64,000 nt of DNA from Phoma sp. XZ068 (GCA_004835665.1 RBKR01000004.1:682001-746000), one strand, 5' to 3'. Shown: positions 24,131 to 37,300, counted from the first letter of the stretch. Numbers and translations: made by a program. The notes: generated by a model from the sequence alone, not told the origin.

Positions 24131-24709
24131 CGTCACCGACCGTAACTATGGACTGTCGTGAGCTCATTTCCTCACGGTTGCTCGTTCAAGCATGGACGGA
24201 TGGCGCTTACACTGGGCCGCAGGTAGCGGCGCTCCGCCGGAGTCTGTAGAGACTCAGTCATCGTGATGCCTCAACGATATTGGGATCTAGGCTGCTGCTT
24301 CGGACATGGTGGGAGGGTTGAGGACGAAGTCCTATGCGGCGCTGCGGTGACGCCCAGGTGCTGTCGAACCAGTTGCGACCGTGAACCCTGCACGTCAAGG
24401 CTGACTGACGTCGATCGCGCCCCAGCCACTTTTCATTTCATTGTGCAAATGTGGACACCATATGCATTACTTGTCATGAAAGACTGGTTCGCGAATGAAT
24501 AAAATCATTTCCATCAGAAGCTCAAGCAAGCACATGCCTGTCATGAATCGTAATGTTCAAGATCGAAGGTGCGAATGTGGTACCCTGGCTAGTGGGGCAC
24601 AGCTCTCATTGGCCAACTAACGTTGCGCATTACAGAACCTCGTCAAGCTCCACCCTATCTGCTGTTTTCATTCCAACAACACCCGGTGAGGCCAGTGAAA
24701 TCGCTCACC
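24131..24709. promoter_or_regulatory. Divergent intergenic region
   Basis: About 580 bp between the start codons of the BRE4-like gene and the small conserved gene on the other strand. It must include both promoters. No gene or repeat was recognised. Confidence 0.5.
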
Positions 24710-25198
24710 ATGGAGGACTTTGACGAAAATGATGAAATGGCAGCCATGATGGGCTTCTCGTCATTTGGCGGCACCAAAAAGCGGAAGCTCGATCAAGTAC
24801 ACTCACCAGCCAAAGAGGAGTACAGCGCCAGCGGTGCCAACTCGACTGAACTAGGAGTGCGAACCAAAGCTTCGAATAACGAACAACTAAGCGGTGAGGA
24901 GGCTCTCAGCGGTGTTCCACCGAAACAACCTCCACCTGCCAGTGGGCTTGCCAGCTTCTTGGCTCGTGGTCAAGCACTGCCGGAAAAGCCGTCTAAAATT
25001 GCATCAGTTCAGCATGAAGGAGCAGCTCAGGTGGATTCTTCAGCATCTCAAATGGTCTCCTTCGGTGGGCCATCCATACCTCGAGCTGAATTGAACGCTC
25101 TCCGACATGGCGTCAAGAACGGAAATGGCGATACAGCCTACTTTCTGCCAAGTTTCGTTGAAGATCCGTGGGAAAAACTGCTCTCGAATCGGACTTGA
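24710..25198 (+). CDS. Small conserved fungal protein with GFSSFGGTKK motif
   Basis: A single-exon gene of 162 aa. I start it at ATG 24710 (MEDFDENDEMAAMMGF), although the frame stays open upstream to 24623, because the acidic start followed by the motif is what looks conserved. The N-terminal segment MAAMMGFSSFGGTKKRK resembles the MGF..F..TK motif near the C-terminus of the spliceosomal protein SNRNP27, here in an unrelated context. The middle is Ser/Pro/Ala-rich and disordered (PPKQPPPASGLASFLARGQ). The end, GDTAYFLPSFVEDPWEKL, reads like a short conserved peptide that binds a partner. I infer a small nuclear adaptor protein, possibly linked to RNA processing. No enzyme motif is visible. 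Confidence 0.75.
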   Translation: MEDFDENDEMAAMMGFSSFGGTKKRKLDQVHSPAKEEYSASGANSTELGVRTKASNNEQLSGEEALSGVPPKQPPPASGLASFLARGQALPEKPSKIASVQHEGAAQVDSSASQMVSFGGPSIPRAELNALRHGVKNGNGDTAYFLPSFVEDPWEKLLSNRT

Positions 25199-27470
25199 AG
25201 GTAGCCTCCGTGAAGCGTTGTCTCTCACAAATGCTAACATCATGAAGCTTGACCTATCAAATAGGAAATCCGGAGTAGCATTGCTCCTGTCCTACATCCC
25301 CGGTTGCAGCCAAAAACGGCTAGTAACCATGAACTTGCAACAACGTGTGCTGGACGGTATCGACTCCAGCTGTACTTTCAAGCGTGAAGGCATTGAGACA
25401 TTGTCCCCGCAGTGGAGTAAGGCTTTGACATCGAATGTCGTGCAAGTCGAACGAAGGGTCAATAACAGATCTGCGACGGAAACACCAAGCATGGGGTAGA
25501 TTTGAACGACAGAAAAGTGGCCGTGATGATTCTGCTTGAAGGCAGTAGCCATACCGGATGCATTTTCTACCAACGAAGTAGACTTTGGGTAATATTACAG
25601 TTCGATCATGCATGGGTACATGTAGAGATAGTTCCGGAAATCTCAAAGTACCTCTAAAGCGGGTCGCAGCATCGATTATTCCTATTGTGAAAGAACGACC
25701 GTATCGAAGTCCATATAAATTAGGCGATCATAAGCTTTGCAGCCCACGCTTTGGAGCCCACGCTTTGGTCGCCGACGTATCGGGATATTTACTGGCTGAC
25801 AGCATACATTGTTTCTGTGATCTCCGTCATCCCGGAAACACATCTGTACCACAGATTTACCAGCCTCGCGCAGCTTGTTCGGCGCGTGTTTCCTGTGCGG
25901 CATTTGCTAGGACGGAGACCATGGAATCCCGTTGGCAAGTACCAAGTGGCTCCACTTCAGCCATTGGTACGACAATAGCTCAGGTGGCTTACCATGTGCA
26001 TTGCACATGGCTTCAGGTGACAGCTGTGACACCGGATCGGCTCGAAAGCACCCGTCCTGATACCGAAGTAGTGATTTTGTACATATGTTCGGCCACGGCT
26101 ATACTGAGCATCACTTTGAGTCTGAGAGTAGCTAGAGAAAACAGGCGGGTGCATGTCATCGACGATACTCCGCCGAGTATCGTTCCTACCAATAAGGCAA
26201 GGGTCGGGGTGATCGTCTTAGAGCAAAGGACGGTTCAGCGCATGCCAGGGGACTGCGTCGACTGACGGTCACATGGAGCTAAACGAGTGTCGTTCACCGC
26301 CACTAACGTCGTTTTCGTTGATGCAATTGGAAGCCTAGTGATGCGTCGTGCGATGGTAACGCAGGGCAGGGATCAATATCGTTCAGCCATCGAAGCGCCA
26401 AGTTCAACCTGCATCGAGGCGTTGTACTCGCCAGTCTAGCCAATTGATTACAACTTGCCCTGTCCCAATTGCTGCCCAGCGAATGACGCACTGGGCAGAT
26501 GGAGGGGCAGAAGACAGCGGGGCACTCGCCGGACCGAAACATTTCTTGACTTTCTCTCAATGACCACAACTCAAGGCGCAACATGTCGTCGCTCTTGAGG
26601 TTGCACATCCGGCACGCGCAATCCCTCCAAATTTCAGGCGAACTGGGCCCCACTATCGGCGTCCTTGCCTAAGCCGGAAATATTGCTACTCCACATGCCT
26701 CTTCCAGATTGCATGCTCAAAGGCGTTGGCGTGCTGTCGAGCCAACGCATCAACATGACAACACTTAGCTTGTCCATCAGGCAGACTACCCATGCACATA
26801 CAGCAGTCCGCAGGCGCAGCTTGTGCCGTGACATTGGCGTTCGCGTCTGATGCGCTTACTCTGCCTTGCTGCTCTTTCCGGCGGGTTGATGCCGGTCATG
26901 GAGCAACGGCTCCTTTTGCCATCTCACGCCAATTCGCTCCGCCGAAGTTTCTTGTTGATACGGGCTGAACGTTTTCCGCACTAGTCTTGCTTCTCTAGCC
27001 AATTGACTTCTTCTTGAACTCTACATCCCGCCGCGGCATCATGATCGGCTCTGGTCTATGGCCTGTAGGACCATTCCAGCCCGGTCTAAATGACGCTCCA
27101 TCACCGGCATCACCGGGTTAGAACCTCAGTGGATGTAAGACTATGCACCTCTATCACCACACGGGTGGGGTCACAAAGCATGAACCGGCATGAGTGCTCA
27201 AGACCATGTCCCGTTGACCAACAGGGTTCAATTCACAGGTATAAAAGGAGGCCATCATGCGAGGAGAGCAGTTTTTATTTCTGATTCTCTTTCACCCACA
27301 CATTGCTAGGCCCATCATTAACCCTTTCCCCCAAGTCCAAGTCGTTTGAGTACCTCAGATCAGGTATACTTACAAACACTCTTAAGTACCCGAGCCAACC
27401 ATCTTCCACACTACATCATCTTCCACGGACGTTCCTCCTCACTGTAGCACTATCACATCACGCGGCCATC
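25199..27470. other. Long intergenic region, no gene recognised
   Basis: About 2.3 kb. Its longest frame (25585-26265, plus) lacks an ATG at its start and has no recognisable motif. A short direct duplication around TTTGGAGCCCACGC occurs at 25741-25765. The right part should be the KXD1 promoter, including a TATA-like element near 27240. Confidence 0.55.
27240..27248 (+). promoter_or_regulatory. TATA-like element upstream of KXD1
   Basis: TATAAAAGG lies about 230 bp before the KXD1 ATG, a plausible distance if the 5' leader is about 150-200 nt. Sequence match only. Confidence 0.35.
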
Positions 27471-28143
27471 ATGTCTACCACACACGCTTACTACCCATCC
27501 TATCCCTCCACATCATATCCGATCAGCGTACCACAGAAGCCCGGTTACTACTATCCACCTCAACAACATTACGGCCGCATTTCAGGATCACCACCAGAAG
27601 CACCCGACAGCACAACAACCTCGGGCGTGCCATCTTATGAAGTCTCTGCAAGTTCCAGTCACTATGCCGGCAGCCATAGCGACTACGATTCGAGCAGCGG
27701 CGCGGCCAGCGTGGATCTCCTTGATTACATGGGCAACCGCCTGAACGGATCTTTCGACCCTCTTCCGTTAGATCGTAGTTTGGCAAAGCAAGCACAAACG
27801 TGAGTTAGACCTTTGTGAGATCAGCGGCCACGGGTCCTGACAAACACACAGATCTGGTGAATTGAACGCCAAACATCGCGAACTTCTCGAACTGCAAGCA
27901 TTGGCTCAGCGAAGATTAGCTGGCGCACAAGCTAGCTTTGCATCTGGTATGCGAGCAGCGAAAGAAGTGCAGCAGGATCTGCAGTGGACGCAGAAGCGCG
28001 TAGAGTAAGTGAAATCGAAACCGTCGCTTTCTGGATATGGCGACTGACAGCGAAACAGCTCCCTCAACGACCGCGCAGCACGAAAATACCCCGAGCAATA
28101 CAGAGCTGCTCAAAGACGGTACCCAGCTCCCGTCGACTACTAG
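27471..28143 (+). CDS. KXD1: KxDL-family protein (Kxd1, BLOC-1-like complex)
   Basis: Kxd1 is a subunit of the fungal BLOC-1-like complex acting in endosomal trafficking. The model is join(27471..27799, 27852..28004, 28059..28143), 188 aa, with introns of 52 and 54 bp, both in phase 2. The first 75 residues are Tyr/Pro/Ser-rich and disordered (STTHAYYPSYPSTSYP). From about residue 85 a helical region starts: DYMGNRLNGSFDPLPLDRSL, then TSGELNAKHRELLELQALAQ, MRAAKEVQQDLQWTQKRV and a basic end (RRYPAPVDY). This matches the KxDL domain, but the eponymous Lys is replaced: the segment reads QQDL. The splice joins restore the helix without a break, which supports the model. Confidence 0.85.
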
Positions 28144-29729
28144 GTGTTCTGCGCAAATACGCCGCTCAACGCGGCACTGTTGATGAATCGCGTACATACA
28201 CATTTCGGCTCTTCACACAAAGACAGCACAAAAGCTTACGGCGGAACACTGTCATTTCACGATTCCCAGACAAATCTTGTCATATTCCATTTTGGATCTT
28301 CTACAATAGCTTATTTTGCGCATTCTCCTACGAGCGCTGGAGCGTGTCGTCTACTGTCTCCGCTCATTCCGCTCCGCCCCTGCTTTAGCGCGCACCACCA
28401 CCTTGTTTTTAGGCCCATACTTATGTGATTCGGTACGGGCCGCTGCAGCGCCAGGCGCGCGTAGGTTTCTAGCGAGCAAATAGCGATGGTTTGCAGACGG
28501 CCTGCTCCCTGGGCCTGGTCCTGCAGCTGAGGATCGGCTGCGAGCTGGGGAAAGTCTAATCCGCGGTGGCAGCGCTAAAACGAGGAGGCTGTGGTTTGGT
28601 GGGTTGTTTGGTGGCCTCTTGCTATTTCTTTCTTGTCTCATCTAGGGTTGGCGTCGGTTTTGGCAGGCTGTCATTGTGTACCTCCAGGCTGACATTCGCC
28701 ACGGCTTCTTCATTCCTACTCTCTGTTGATGTAACGGCCTACATAGCCTCCGAGACAGTTCTCTTTATCGGGTATGCCTGTTCCCACGTTCCAGTAAGGG
28801 ACGCAATACACGTGTAACATGAACGTTCCGGTTCCACGCATGCATAAGCTACCATGTACCTCACATCAGCACCTTCCCAATTGCCATGTAGTCTCATGTA
28901 AGGTGACCCAGACATCGGGGCTTAGAAGTGGGTCGATACTGCACAAGGGTGGTTGACGTCGGGTGGTCAGGTGACTCGACCATATGTCGTTTACCTCAAA
29001 GCAGAACCTTGATACTTAGGCCATCGGTTACAAGCATCAACGGTACCCGAGAGCAAAAACCCCTTTTACAACAGCAAACCCCAGTAGTATCACAACGTCG
29101 TGCTCGATCTGATCCATCATCTGCCAACTCAAAACCCACGGTCACATCGCAGTTCCTGTCTCAGTCTCTATGACCTCCGCTCAGGCACAGCATCCAATTG
29201 TAGTTTCACGTAGCGAGCATACTGCATGGTATTCAGGCCCCACTGGATTTTCCTTATCATTCAATATCACCCACGTCTGCCGTAAAACATCGAGATCCCG
29301 GTTGGTGTAACGCAATGCACCTCGCTTCCACAACAGCCTCTAAGCTCATAATTCGGGCGAAGCGAGTATTGCCGCCCAAGTACCACTCTGGCTAGCGGAT
29401 TCGAGAACGAGTCTGAATCAAAGCTGGGAGGTGTTTGGGAGGCCTGAAATGGATACAAGACCGGCCGTTCCGATGTAGCATGGAGTTCCCGAGGGCGAAC
29501 GATGGTTCGGAAGCGCACGCTATGGGGCGGTGTGACTGTGGCGTAGAGCGGTGGAGGTGTCAATGTGAGGTTATCATAATGAGGTGTGAGATTGACAGTC
29601 TGGCAGCGGGAGCGGGGAGATCAGGGCGAGTCGGTGGTGGCGTGAGATTTTACTCAACGGGTCACAGCCTTGAGTTCTTCAATGTGTTCATCAATGTTTC
29701 AGTCTTGAAGTCTAGAGTAGCGCTCTAAT
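28144..29729. other. Intergenic region between convergent KXD1 and SEC18
   Basis: About 1.6 kb between two stop codons. It is unusually long for convergent neighbours in this window. Frames on either strand are short and look random. I see no tRNA, repeat or conserved coding segment. Confidence 0.55.
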
Positions 29730-32298
29730 CTATGACAGTCCCCTGTTCGCCGCAATAGCCCTCGACATGACCCTCGCAAAGCGGCCAGGCACATCTTGAT
29801 CCTGCTTCGCAGTCTCAATGCCCGTGAGAATCTTCTTAATGCCGACACCAATCTCTGTGCTGCCAGTGATCTCCTGGATCTCGCTAATGGCACGTCGCTG
29901 GTCGTTGTCCGAGAACGCACCAGACTCCTGGAGGATGTGTGCCAGTTCAGGTTGTGTGTTGACATTCGGCACCGCAATCTCTGCGTCGAAGCGACTGAAC
30001 AGGTCCAGCTGAGTGAGTACCGAGCGCTCGGTTGTCGTTGCAAAGATGAGTAGACGACGATCCTAGTCGCAGTTAGCATTTACGCTTGTGAAATGCAACC
30101 GTTGTGGCTTACCTTTGGTGGCTGCTTCTCCAACAAGACCTTCAGCGCAACCAAAACAGTGTTGCTGAATCGCGGTCCAATAGGCACCCAATCAACAAGC
30201 ATTTCGATGTTGTCGATCACAATGACGCTGAGTGGACTCTTGTACGCGTCTCGGAAAGTTTTGTCGAGCTGTTGTACCTTTTGCATCTCGCTAAAGCCTA
30301 CCATGTCCTCAGGTGACACGAGCTTGATGAATGGGAAACCCGAGTCAATGGCCATCCTCGCGGCCATCGCCGTCTTACCGCTGCCAGGTGGGCCATGCAG
30401 CGCAACGGAGAGGATGGGTGTCGAATCTGGTTTTCTGACTTGATTGATGTACAAGCGTCCTTCCTCGAGGATGTCCTTGATAAACGACGAGTAGTGGATA
30501 ATACCACCACGGATGCGCTTTCCAAGCTCTTCTTCAGCAACACCGAACAGTGGCTTGACTTCTTCTAATGCTTGGAGGAAATCCTGTCTGTTGACTTTCA
30601 TGTTCTCAACGTCAGGGTTGATGGCAGCCATTGTGCCGACCTTGATGTGCCGACTGAAAGCAAATGACGACGCTGCCTTCACCAGACCGTTGAGCTCAGC
30701 ACCTGAAAAGTTCTTTGTGAGCTTGGCCAGTTCATCGGTGTTGACATCGGATTCAAGAACATCGTTCTTGCGCATCTTCGTAGTGTGAATCTTGAGGATC
30801 TGTGCTCGTCCTTGCTCGTCCGGCAGCGAAATCTCCATGTGCACTTCAAGACGACCGGCTCGGAGAAGCGCTTCATCGATCATATCCATCCGGTTGGTCA
30901 TGCCGATGAGCAAGATGTTGTTTAGCTGGTCAACACCATCCAGTTTCGAGAGCAACTGGTTGACAACGCTGTCACCCACGCCGGTACCGCCACCGCTGGA
31001 TCCTCTCTGCTTGCATACAGCATCGAGTTCATCAAAGATGATGATGTGGAGACCGCTCTCATCACCCTTCTCCTTGTACTCCTTCTCGGCATCGGCGAAG
31101 AGCTTACGAATGTTCTCCTCAGACTGACCGACGTACTTGTTCAATACTTCAGGACCGTTAATGACCTTGGGTTCTCTGGCGTTCAGCATCTTTCCAATCT
31201 GGCGCGCAATCAAGGTCTTTCCAGTACCCGGGGGACCGTAGAGAAGGATACCTCGAACGTGCTGGATACCCAGCTTCTCCACCAGACCAGGCGGGAAGAT
31301 ACGAGAAGCAAAGGCCCTTCGGAAGATGGCGCTGAACTCTGTATCCAAGCCACCAATGCCCATATCCTCAAACTTGAATCCAGGCTGAATGATGGAGTTG
31401 GCAGCAGGTCGCCTGGTTGATGACTTCAGCTTAATGTCGGTTCGGGCATCTTTGAAAAAGTCAATCTGGGTGTGTCTGGTAAGGATGCCTCGAGCCCTAG
31501 GGTCCGTCAACGGAGGAGCGGACGTCTCTGACTTCTCCATAGAGAGGTCTACGAGCTGCACGGTCCGTATCGACAATCGTAGAGGAATGCTCTTGACGTC
31601 CATCAGAAGCTGCTGGCCCGGCGCAAGAATCTGGTTCTCGAAATTCTTCTTGAACTGCGTCGCAAGCTCATCCTGATCGTATGGAACATCCGTTGTCTTC
31701 CTAACAGCAAAGCCGACCTCGACTTCAACTCCGCCCAAGTACGATTGCCCACCACTATGACTAAATGCATCGTAGGGCTGTACCTCGACCATATCTTGAG
31801 GACCAAGTGTGATTCCGGCCCATGTTCTCTGTGCATCCGTGAGACCGATTTCGCCAGGCTGGCATCCTTGCGTGGGCTTTGCCGACAAGACATAGTTGCC
31901 ATTTATTAGGATGTAGATGTCGCTGCCGTCAGGCGTGGGCGGGAAATCTTGCGGCGAGACTGCGACCCTGCATAACATCAGCTGGAGCCCTTCAGATGAG
32001 GTTTTCATACATACAAGTTGCCAAAGGCATATGCGTTACCTCCAGGACTCTTGATTGGGCGCAAACGTCTGGCGGATCCGCCGCCGCCTGGGGGTCCTCG
32101 AGCTGGCATGGCCTGCTGGGGGGCACCATAACCCGGCTGTCGGCGATCATCGTAGCCTCCCATCCTTGTATCGTAGCCAGGTTGTGGGGGAGGTTGTCGA
32201 GGCTGCTGTTGTGGTGGTGGCTGTCCGTAGCCGTCGTTGCGAGGTGGAGGCCGTGGAGAGCTTCCAGGAAGACCTGGGAGTCTGTCGCGATTGAACAT
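29730..32298 (-). CDS. SEC18: Vesicle-fusing ATPase Sec18/NSF
   Basis: Sec18 is a hexameric AAA ATPase that, with alpha-SNAP, disassembles SNARE complexes after membrane fusion throughout the secretory pathway. The model is complement(29730..30062, 30113..31967, 32015..32298), 823 aa, with introns of 50 and 47 bp. A Pro/Gln/Gly-rich disordered N-terminus (about 80 residues) is followed by the NSF N-domain. D1 has Walker A GPPGTGKT (about 339-346), Walker B IIIFDELDAV and the arginine-rich LLRAGRLEVHMEI. D2 has Walker A GPPGSGKT (about 619-626) and the degenerate Walker B VIVIDNIEML typical of NSF. The last exon supplies DRRLLIFATTTERSVL and the C-terminal helical domain. The length is slightly above yeast Sec18 because of the N-terminal extension. 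Confidence 0.97.
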
Positions 32299-32800
32299 GT
32301 TGCTTGTTTCAGTACTAGAGAAGGTGATCCACGGTAAATATAGGGCCTGAAGGTAGTCGTGTACGTATGCGGAAGGGAAAGGCAACAGCAGACGATACTG
32401 TGCCCCACTAGTACAAGTGGCGTCGTGTAGTTGAAGAGCGATGTGCAGGTGTGTCTTTGTGTCAAGACGAGGATGGTAGTGTGGAAGTATCCAAGATTGG
32501 TATGTGTATGCAAGCTGGCTTCAACAAGTGAGGGTGTAGCTGTGTCAGAGCTGTAACATGGTCTGGAGAGCTTCGGCGATGGCTGAGCATCTGGCCCAAG
32601 CGGAGTGCCAGATCACCTCCGACGCTCCCCGCAGACCCGCCACACGTCATTCTCGACTTCAACTCGCAACGCTACAGCATTAAGTCATAAATATACGATC
32701 GTAATTATGGACTACCGAATACCAGTCTATCAAATCTAAAGTATAGCCAATGCCCTTCGGGCCGCTACCATGAACGGCCATCGTCTGCAAGCACAAAGCC
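32299..32800. other. Intergenic: SEC18 upstream region
   Basis: About 500 bp between the SEC18 start and the stop of the next minus-strand gene. It holds the SEC18 promoter and 5' leader. No gene seen. Confidence 0.55.
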
Positions 32801-33853
32801 TCAGAAGCCCTTGCCACGATGTACAGACAATCCACCTCCGTACCACAATGTTCCCATGCGGAAGTCCAAACCTGTCTCTTCTCCAAGGTTGAATTCGCCT
32901 CCGTCGGGAATCTTACCGTTGTTGAGCTCTGGCCAGAACTCTTTCTCCAACCAGCCGTTGATTTCTTCAATCTTCCTGATGAAGGTGGCCATTTTCGTAG
33001 GATCAGGTAAGCCCTGGTCATCAGCGAGATCCTTGCTGTTGATGAAGCGGCCGATTGTCAGATGACTTGAGGGTACAACGTATCTCGAGTCGACTGTAAT
33101 ATCAGCGTCTTTGCATAGATCGAAGAGGTCGCGGCGGAGGTGGTGGTAAGTGAACTTGTCATCCTCCAGCGTTCGACCTGAGTGTAGTCCTTCACCAGCA
33201 GCAGGCACGAAGCTCAATGCGAGTGCTGAAGCATCGTAGCCGATTGTTGGTTTGATAAGTCGTACACGGTGTTTATTTGTGTAATCAGTGATCGCAGGTG
33301 CTTTCTCGCGCATCTGGTCTACAAGTCTTTCAATATCCTCTGCTGTCTTGGAATGTGTGACTTCCAACGCAGTGATATGCTGGCAATCTCGAGGCATGAG
33401 CCACATATCTAAACCATGTCAGCCACTTGCAGCAAGAAATTAAAGGACAGCCCTTACTCGGTGCAACAGTCAATAGCTCTTGCTGAACTCGGTGAATGAG
33501 GTCCTTGATCGGGTGCGTTGGCCGACCCCAGAAGACGAGGCAATGCCTTGGGTCTACATAGCCAGGTTCGATAGCTGGGTCGCTCAATCTGAGCAAGATT
33601 GGGTCGATGCTGACTCCAGGAAAGGACTCATCTAGCAGCTTGGCCTTTTGTTGGGAATTTCTTGTTGCTCGATGAAGAGCGTACTTTGTCTGGATTTGCG
33701 CCTAAACCTATCGTTAGTCCAGATAATCATTGTTAACCTTGTCTTTATGCGTACTGGGTCATCCTCGCAGGCTGCTATCAACGCCTGGTACGGGTTGCTG
33801 AAGGATGAGGTTGAGATCCCACTCAGATCTTCAAAGACGTTGCTCGCAGACAT
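32801..33853 (-). CDS. 2H phosphoesterase-like protein (cyclic phosphodiesterase/RNA ligase fold)
   Basis: The model is complement(32801..33408, 33458..33701, 33755..33853), 316 aa, with introns of 49 and 53 bp. Two H-x-T motifs, the signature of the 2H phosphoesterase superfamily, are visible: H125-I-T (in CQHITALEV) and H230-L-T (in SSHLTIGRFI). They are about 105 residues apart, as expected for the two lobes. Other conserved-looking pieces are LVFWGRPTHPIKDLIHRVQQ, LMPRDCQHIT and a C-terminal GLDFRMGTLWYGGGLSVHRG. Such enzymes act on 2',3'-cyclic or ADP-ribose 1'',2''-cyclic phosphates, or on RNA ends. The precise substrate cannot be inferred. There is no signal peptide, so a cytosolic or nuclear location is likely. 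It diverges from DNMT5 across about 530 bp. Confidence 0.85.
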
Positions 33854-34384
33854 TTTAGGTAGGAGTTGCACTTCGACTTGAGAAGCTAGTAGCGACCTGA
33901 TGTGTTCTTTTTATACGACTGGACTGACTCAAAGTGAACGACCAGCCACTCGTACTCACCATCGAGCGTGCGTGTACCTATAAAGTACACTTACCATAAT
34001 AGGCACGCTCTTTTCCTATCGCGGTAGAACTTCCGCCTGATTTTCGAACCAACCATCCAGACACTCTCTGCTTACACAATGCAGTGTTTGACACACGTGC
34101 TGCTATTTCTAGCTTTACTGTTTGCTTGTCACCCATATGTAAAGGTGTAAAGCTGCGGGGCTGCTGCGTTGGCAGCACGTGCATATTCCCCATAGCGCGT
34201 TTGCTTGGACGCGTCGCGTAATCCTAGCCGCGTGTATCGCCAAGTATACAACCAGCCCCACGACAAACACTACACTGGCCAATTGCGATTGCAGATAGCT
34301 TCGCCTCGATGACCATTACAAAATTGAATCCCTCTCGCTGAGTTCACGGCTGCTGCCGTGGTCTTTAATCACTGATTGCTAACA
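33854..34384. promoter_or_regulatory. Divergent promoter region, 2H gene and DNMT5
   Basis: About 530 bp between the two start codons. No obvious TATA box, repeat or small gene. It must serve both genes. Confidence 0.5.
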
Positions 34385-37300
34385 ATGGATTTCACATCCA
34401 TGCAAGCATCTCTACGTCGCTCGTCACGGAAGCGAGTGCATGCCATAGACAGCCCGAACCCGGATGTAGCTGAGGATGAGACACAAATTGAGCCACGCGT
34501 AGTCGGAGCACGAAAACGTCGAGCCGTCGAATCTCAAGGTACAGGCACACCTTTGAGAGAAGTAAGAACAAGCCGGAGTGCAACGCAACTGAGAGGCAGC
34601 TCAACACATATCCAAGGTAACTTTGTAAGAGGATTTGTGTTCGAAGCTGACACGTCATGGTCAGAGAGTTCCAGCTCTTCCCTAGCTTTGCAAACATCGA
34701 CCGTCGCGCCACCGCTTTCTCACGAAGATCCAGTGCCGGCAGATTGCTGTTTCGTGTGCCGTAGACGTGGAGGCAATTACGCTTACACATGCGTGTATGC
34801 AAATGGATCTGATGCTTGTACACGATGCATCAAGGAGCGACACAGGTGCAGGGCGGCGACAGCAGAAGAAATCGCCAAAAGCGAAGCACGCTGTCCACAG
34901 TGCAAGAAGCGAGGACTGAACAATTGTTGGCTTGAAGATGGAAAGACTATGTGCGAGCCATGCATCAAATGGGGCAAGCAATGTGGTGCTCCGACCAAGC
35001 GAAATTTCAACGCCAATACACGATCCTTCTTAGGATTGAATACGCCCGAGCCTGAACAACATGCAGAGGTTACAGCTGATCAAGACATCCAAGATGTAAA
35101 CGACAACGAGAGATCATTGAGGAAAGTCTCTCGCCGCGCCACGCCACCTGCACCTTCAGCTACTACTTCACCCTCTCGATCATCAAAAGCCCCCGGAGGG
35201 CCTTCAGTCATTATCACGCAAGCTCTTGAACGCGAAGTCGAGCCTGCTGTGACCATACCAGCTCAAATCATCTCATCGGCTGTAGATCCAGAGCCTCTTC
35301 ACAATGCATCGAAGCGTGAGACCGTGATGAGGAGCCGCTTCGCCCATGTTCAGTCTAATCATGATGTACGTGTTAGAGGTAGGCTCACGCCGACGCATGA
35401 TGTAGCCTTCCGCAATGCCACGCCCCTACACGAATCTAGTAAGACTCTCGCGCTCAGAAAGACCACAGATACGCATTTGACGGTACAAGAAGCCACCCCG
35501 GAGGATTCAGCTGCAGAAGAAGCCGCGCGACCCACTGTAGATCTTGACATGGCCGATGACGAATCGCCTGACATGCAATTGATGATGGAGAGCAATGCTG
35601 CAAAACCATCGCCTCCTTCCGCAACCGAAACTGAAGTCCAAGCCGACATCATAATGCATGCGGAAGGCTCAGACAGCGTCGACTCGAATAATGACGTATC
35701 AAGCTCACATCGGCGCCGTGCCACAGTAGCAGACCTACAGGCATGGCATCCGCGCCGCAGCCGCAGCAGGCCGTCGTATGTCGAGCTCGCCCCAAGCGAT
35801 GCTTCTGATCAAGAGCACGAGAAGAGCGACGATGAGGTGTGGAGCCCTCTTAGCGCTGATGAGAAGAGTGAGATTTACGAGGACGAAGACGAGCTTGGTG
35901 CAGTTTTGGAGAGTTCGGCGGACGAAAGTGGAGACGAAGAAGATGTGGAGTCTGTCGATATCGAGCCCAAACCAATACCAGCACCAGTGTCACGACGAAG
36001 ATCAAAGCCCATTCCAGCCCCAAAGCAGGGCAAAGGACTCGACTTGAACCTCCCACCTCTGAACAACATTCACGACATATCTGTGGACATGGCTACTAAA
36101 GCCATAGAACTTGGGCTTGAAGGTGCGTTGAAAAAGTTGGCCGGCCAGCCAGTCAATGTCGCTACGATGTGCTCGGGAACCGAATCTCCACTGCTGTTCC
36201 TCCAGCTGCTTTCTGAAGCACTGACTGCAAAGGATGGACCACCGTTAAATTTCAAACATCACTTCAGTGCCGAGATCGACGCCACTAAACAGGCCTATAT
36301 CGAGCGCAACTTTCATCCGCCGATATTGTTCAGAGATGTTCGACAGCTAGGCGATGACACTTCCTTGACCGCAACGACGGCTTATGGTGCAGAAGAAAGA
36401 ATTCCGAAGAAACTAGACATGCTTGTTGCTGGCTTCGTCTGCAAGGATCTATCCTCCCTAAACAGTAAGAAGAAGACCGTTGATGACCAAGGAGAAACCG
36501 GGGACACCTGGAGAGCTATATACTACTATGCCAAACGATTCTTGCCCGGCATTGTACTACTTGAGAATGTCAAGAGCGACAAGGGCCTCTGGAACGATGT
36601 AGTAGCACGATGGTCAAAGATTGGGTACGAAGCCGCTTGGGTCTATTGCGACACCAAGAACTACTACTTACCACAGACCCGCGAACGGATGTACATGATC
36701 GCAATCAATCGCACGTTGTTTGGCGAGGGTGTGCGCGAAGCTGTTGCACAATGGCAGTCAACCATGCGAAAGTTACAGCGACAATGTAGCAGTCCTTACG
36801 AAGCATTCCTTGTCGACCTGCCCGCTGCTTCTGTTGACCACTCCACGTTGTTGTCTGAGCCGGAATGGAGCCTGTGCAAGTTAAGATACGACCAGATACG
36901 TTCTGAAGAGAGACTTGGCATCCGGCGTCCGATTACACAGTGGAGCGAGAATGGGACTCTCCGGTAAGCGACTGCGCATTTTATATTTGGATTGAGCTAA
37001 CGACTCACAGGCCACCTGACTACGCCAATCGTAAGTGGTACGGTTCTCAGTCGTCAAGAGTATACGACGCTATTGATGTCGCCCACTTGCAGGCTGCGCG
37101 AGAAGGTCATGATTCGATGTTCAAGATGCAAATTTGGGACGTAAGCCAGAACGTCGATCGATTCAAAACGGGTATGGGGTTAGTGCCCTGTATTACCCCG
37201 GGCGGCTGTGGATTTGGCAGCAACCGTCAAGACGCGTTAAACGGCAGTCAGACTCTCGTGTTGCAAGGCATGCCTCTTGACAAACTCCACTTTGCGGGCG

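Noticed and set aside
25585..26265. A 226-codon open frame on the plus strand in the 2.3-kb gap
   Set aside because: It starts at TTG rather than ATG, mixes residues without pattern, and has no motif or convincing splice partner. Treated as chance.
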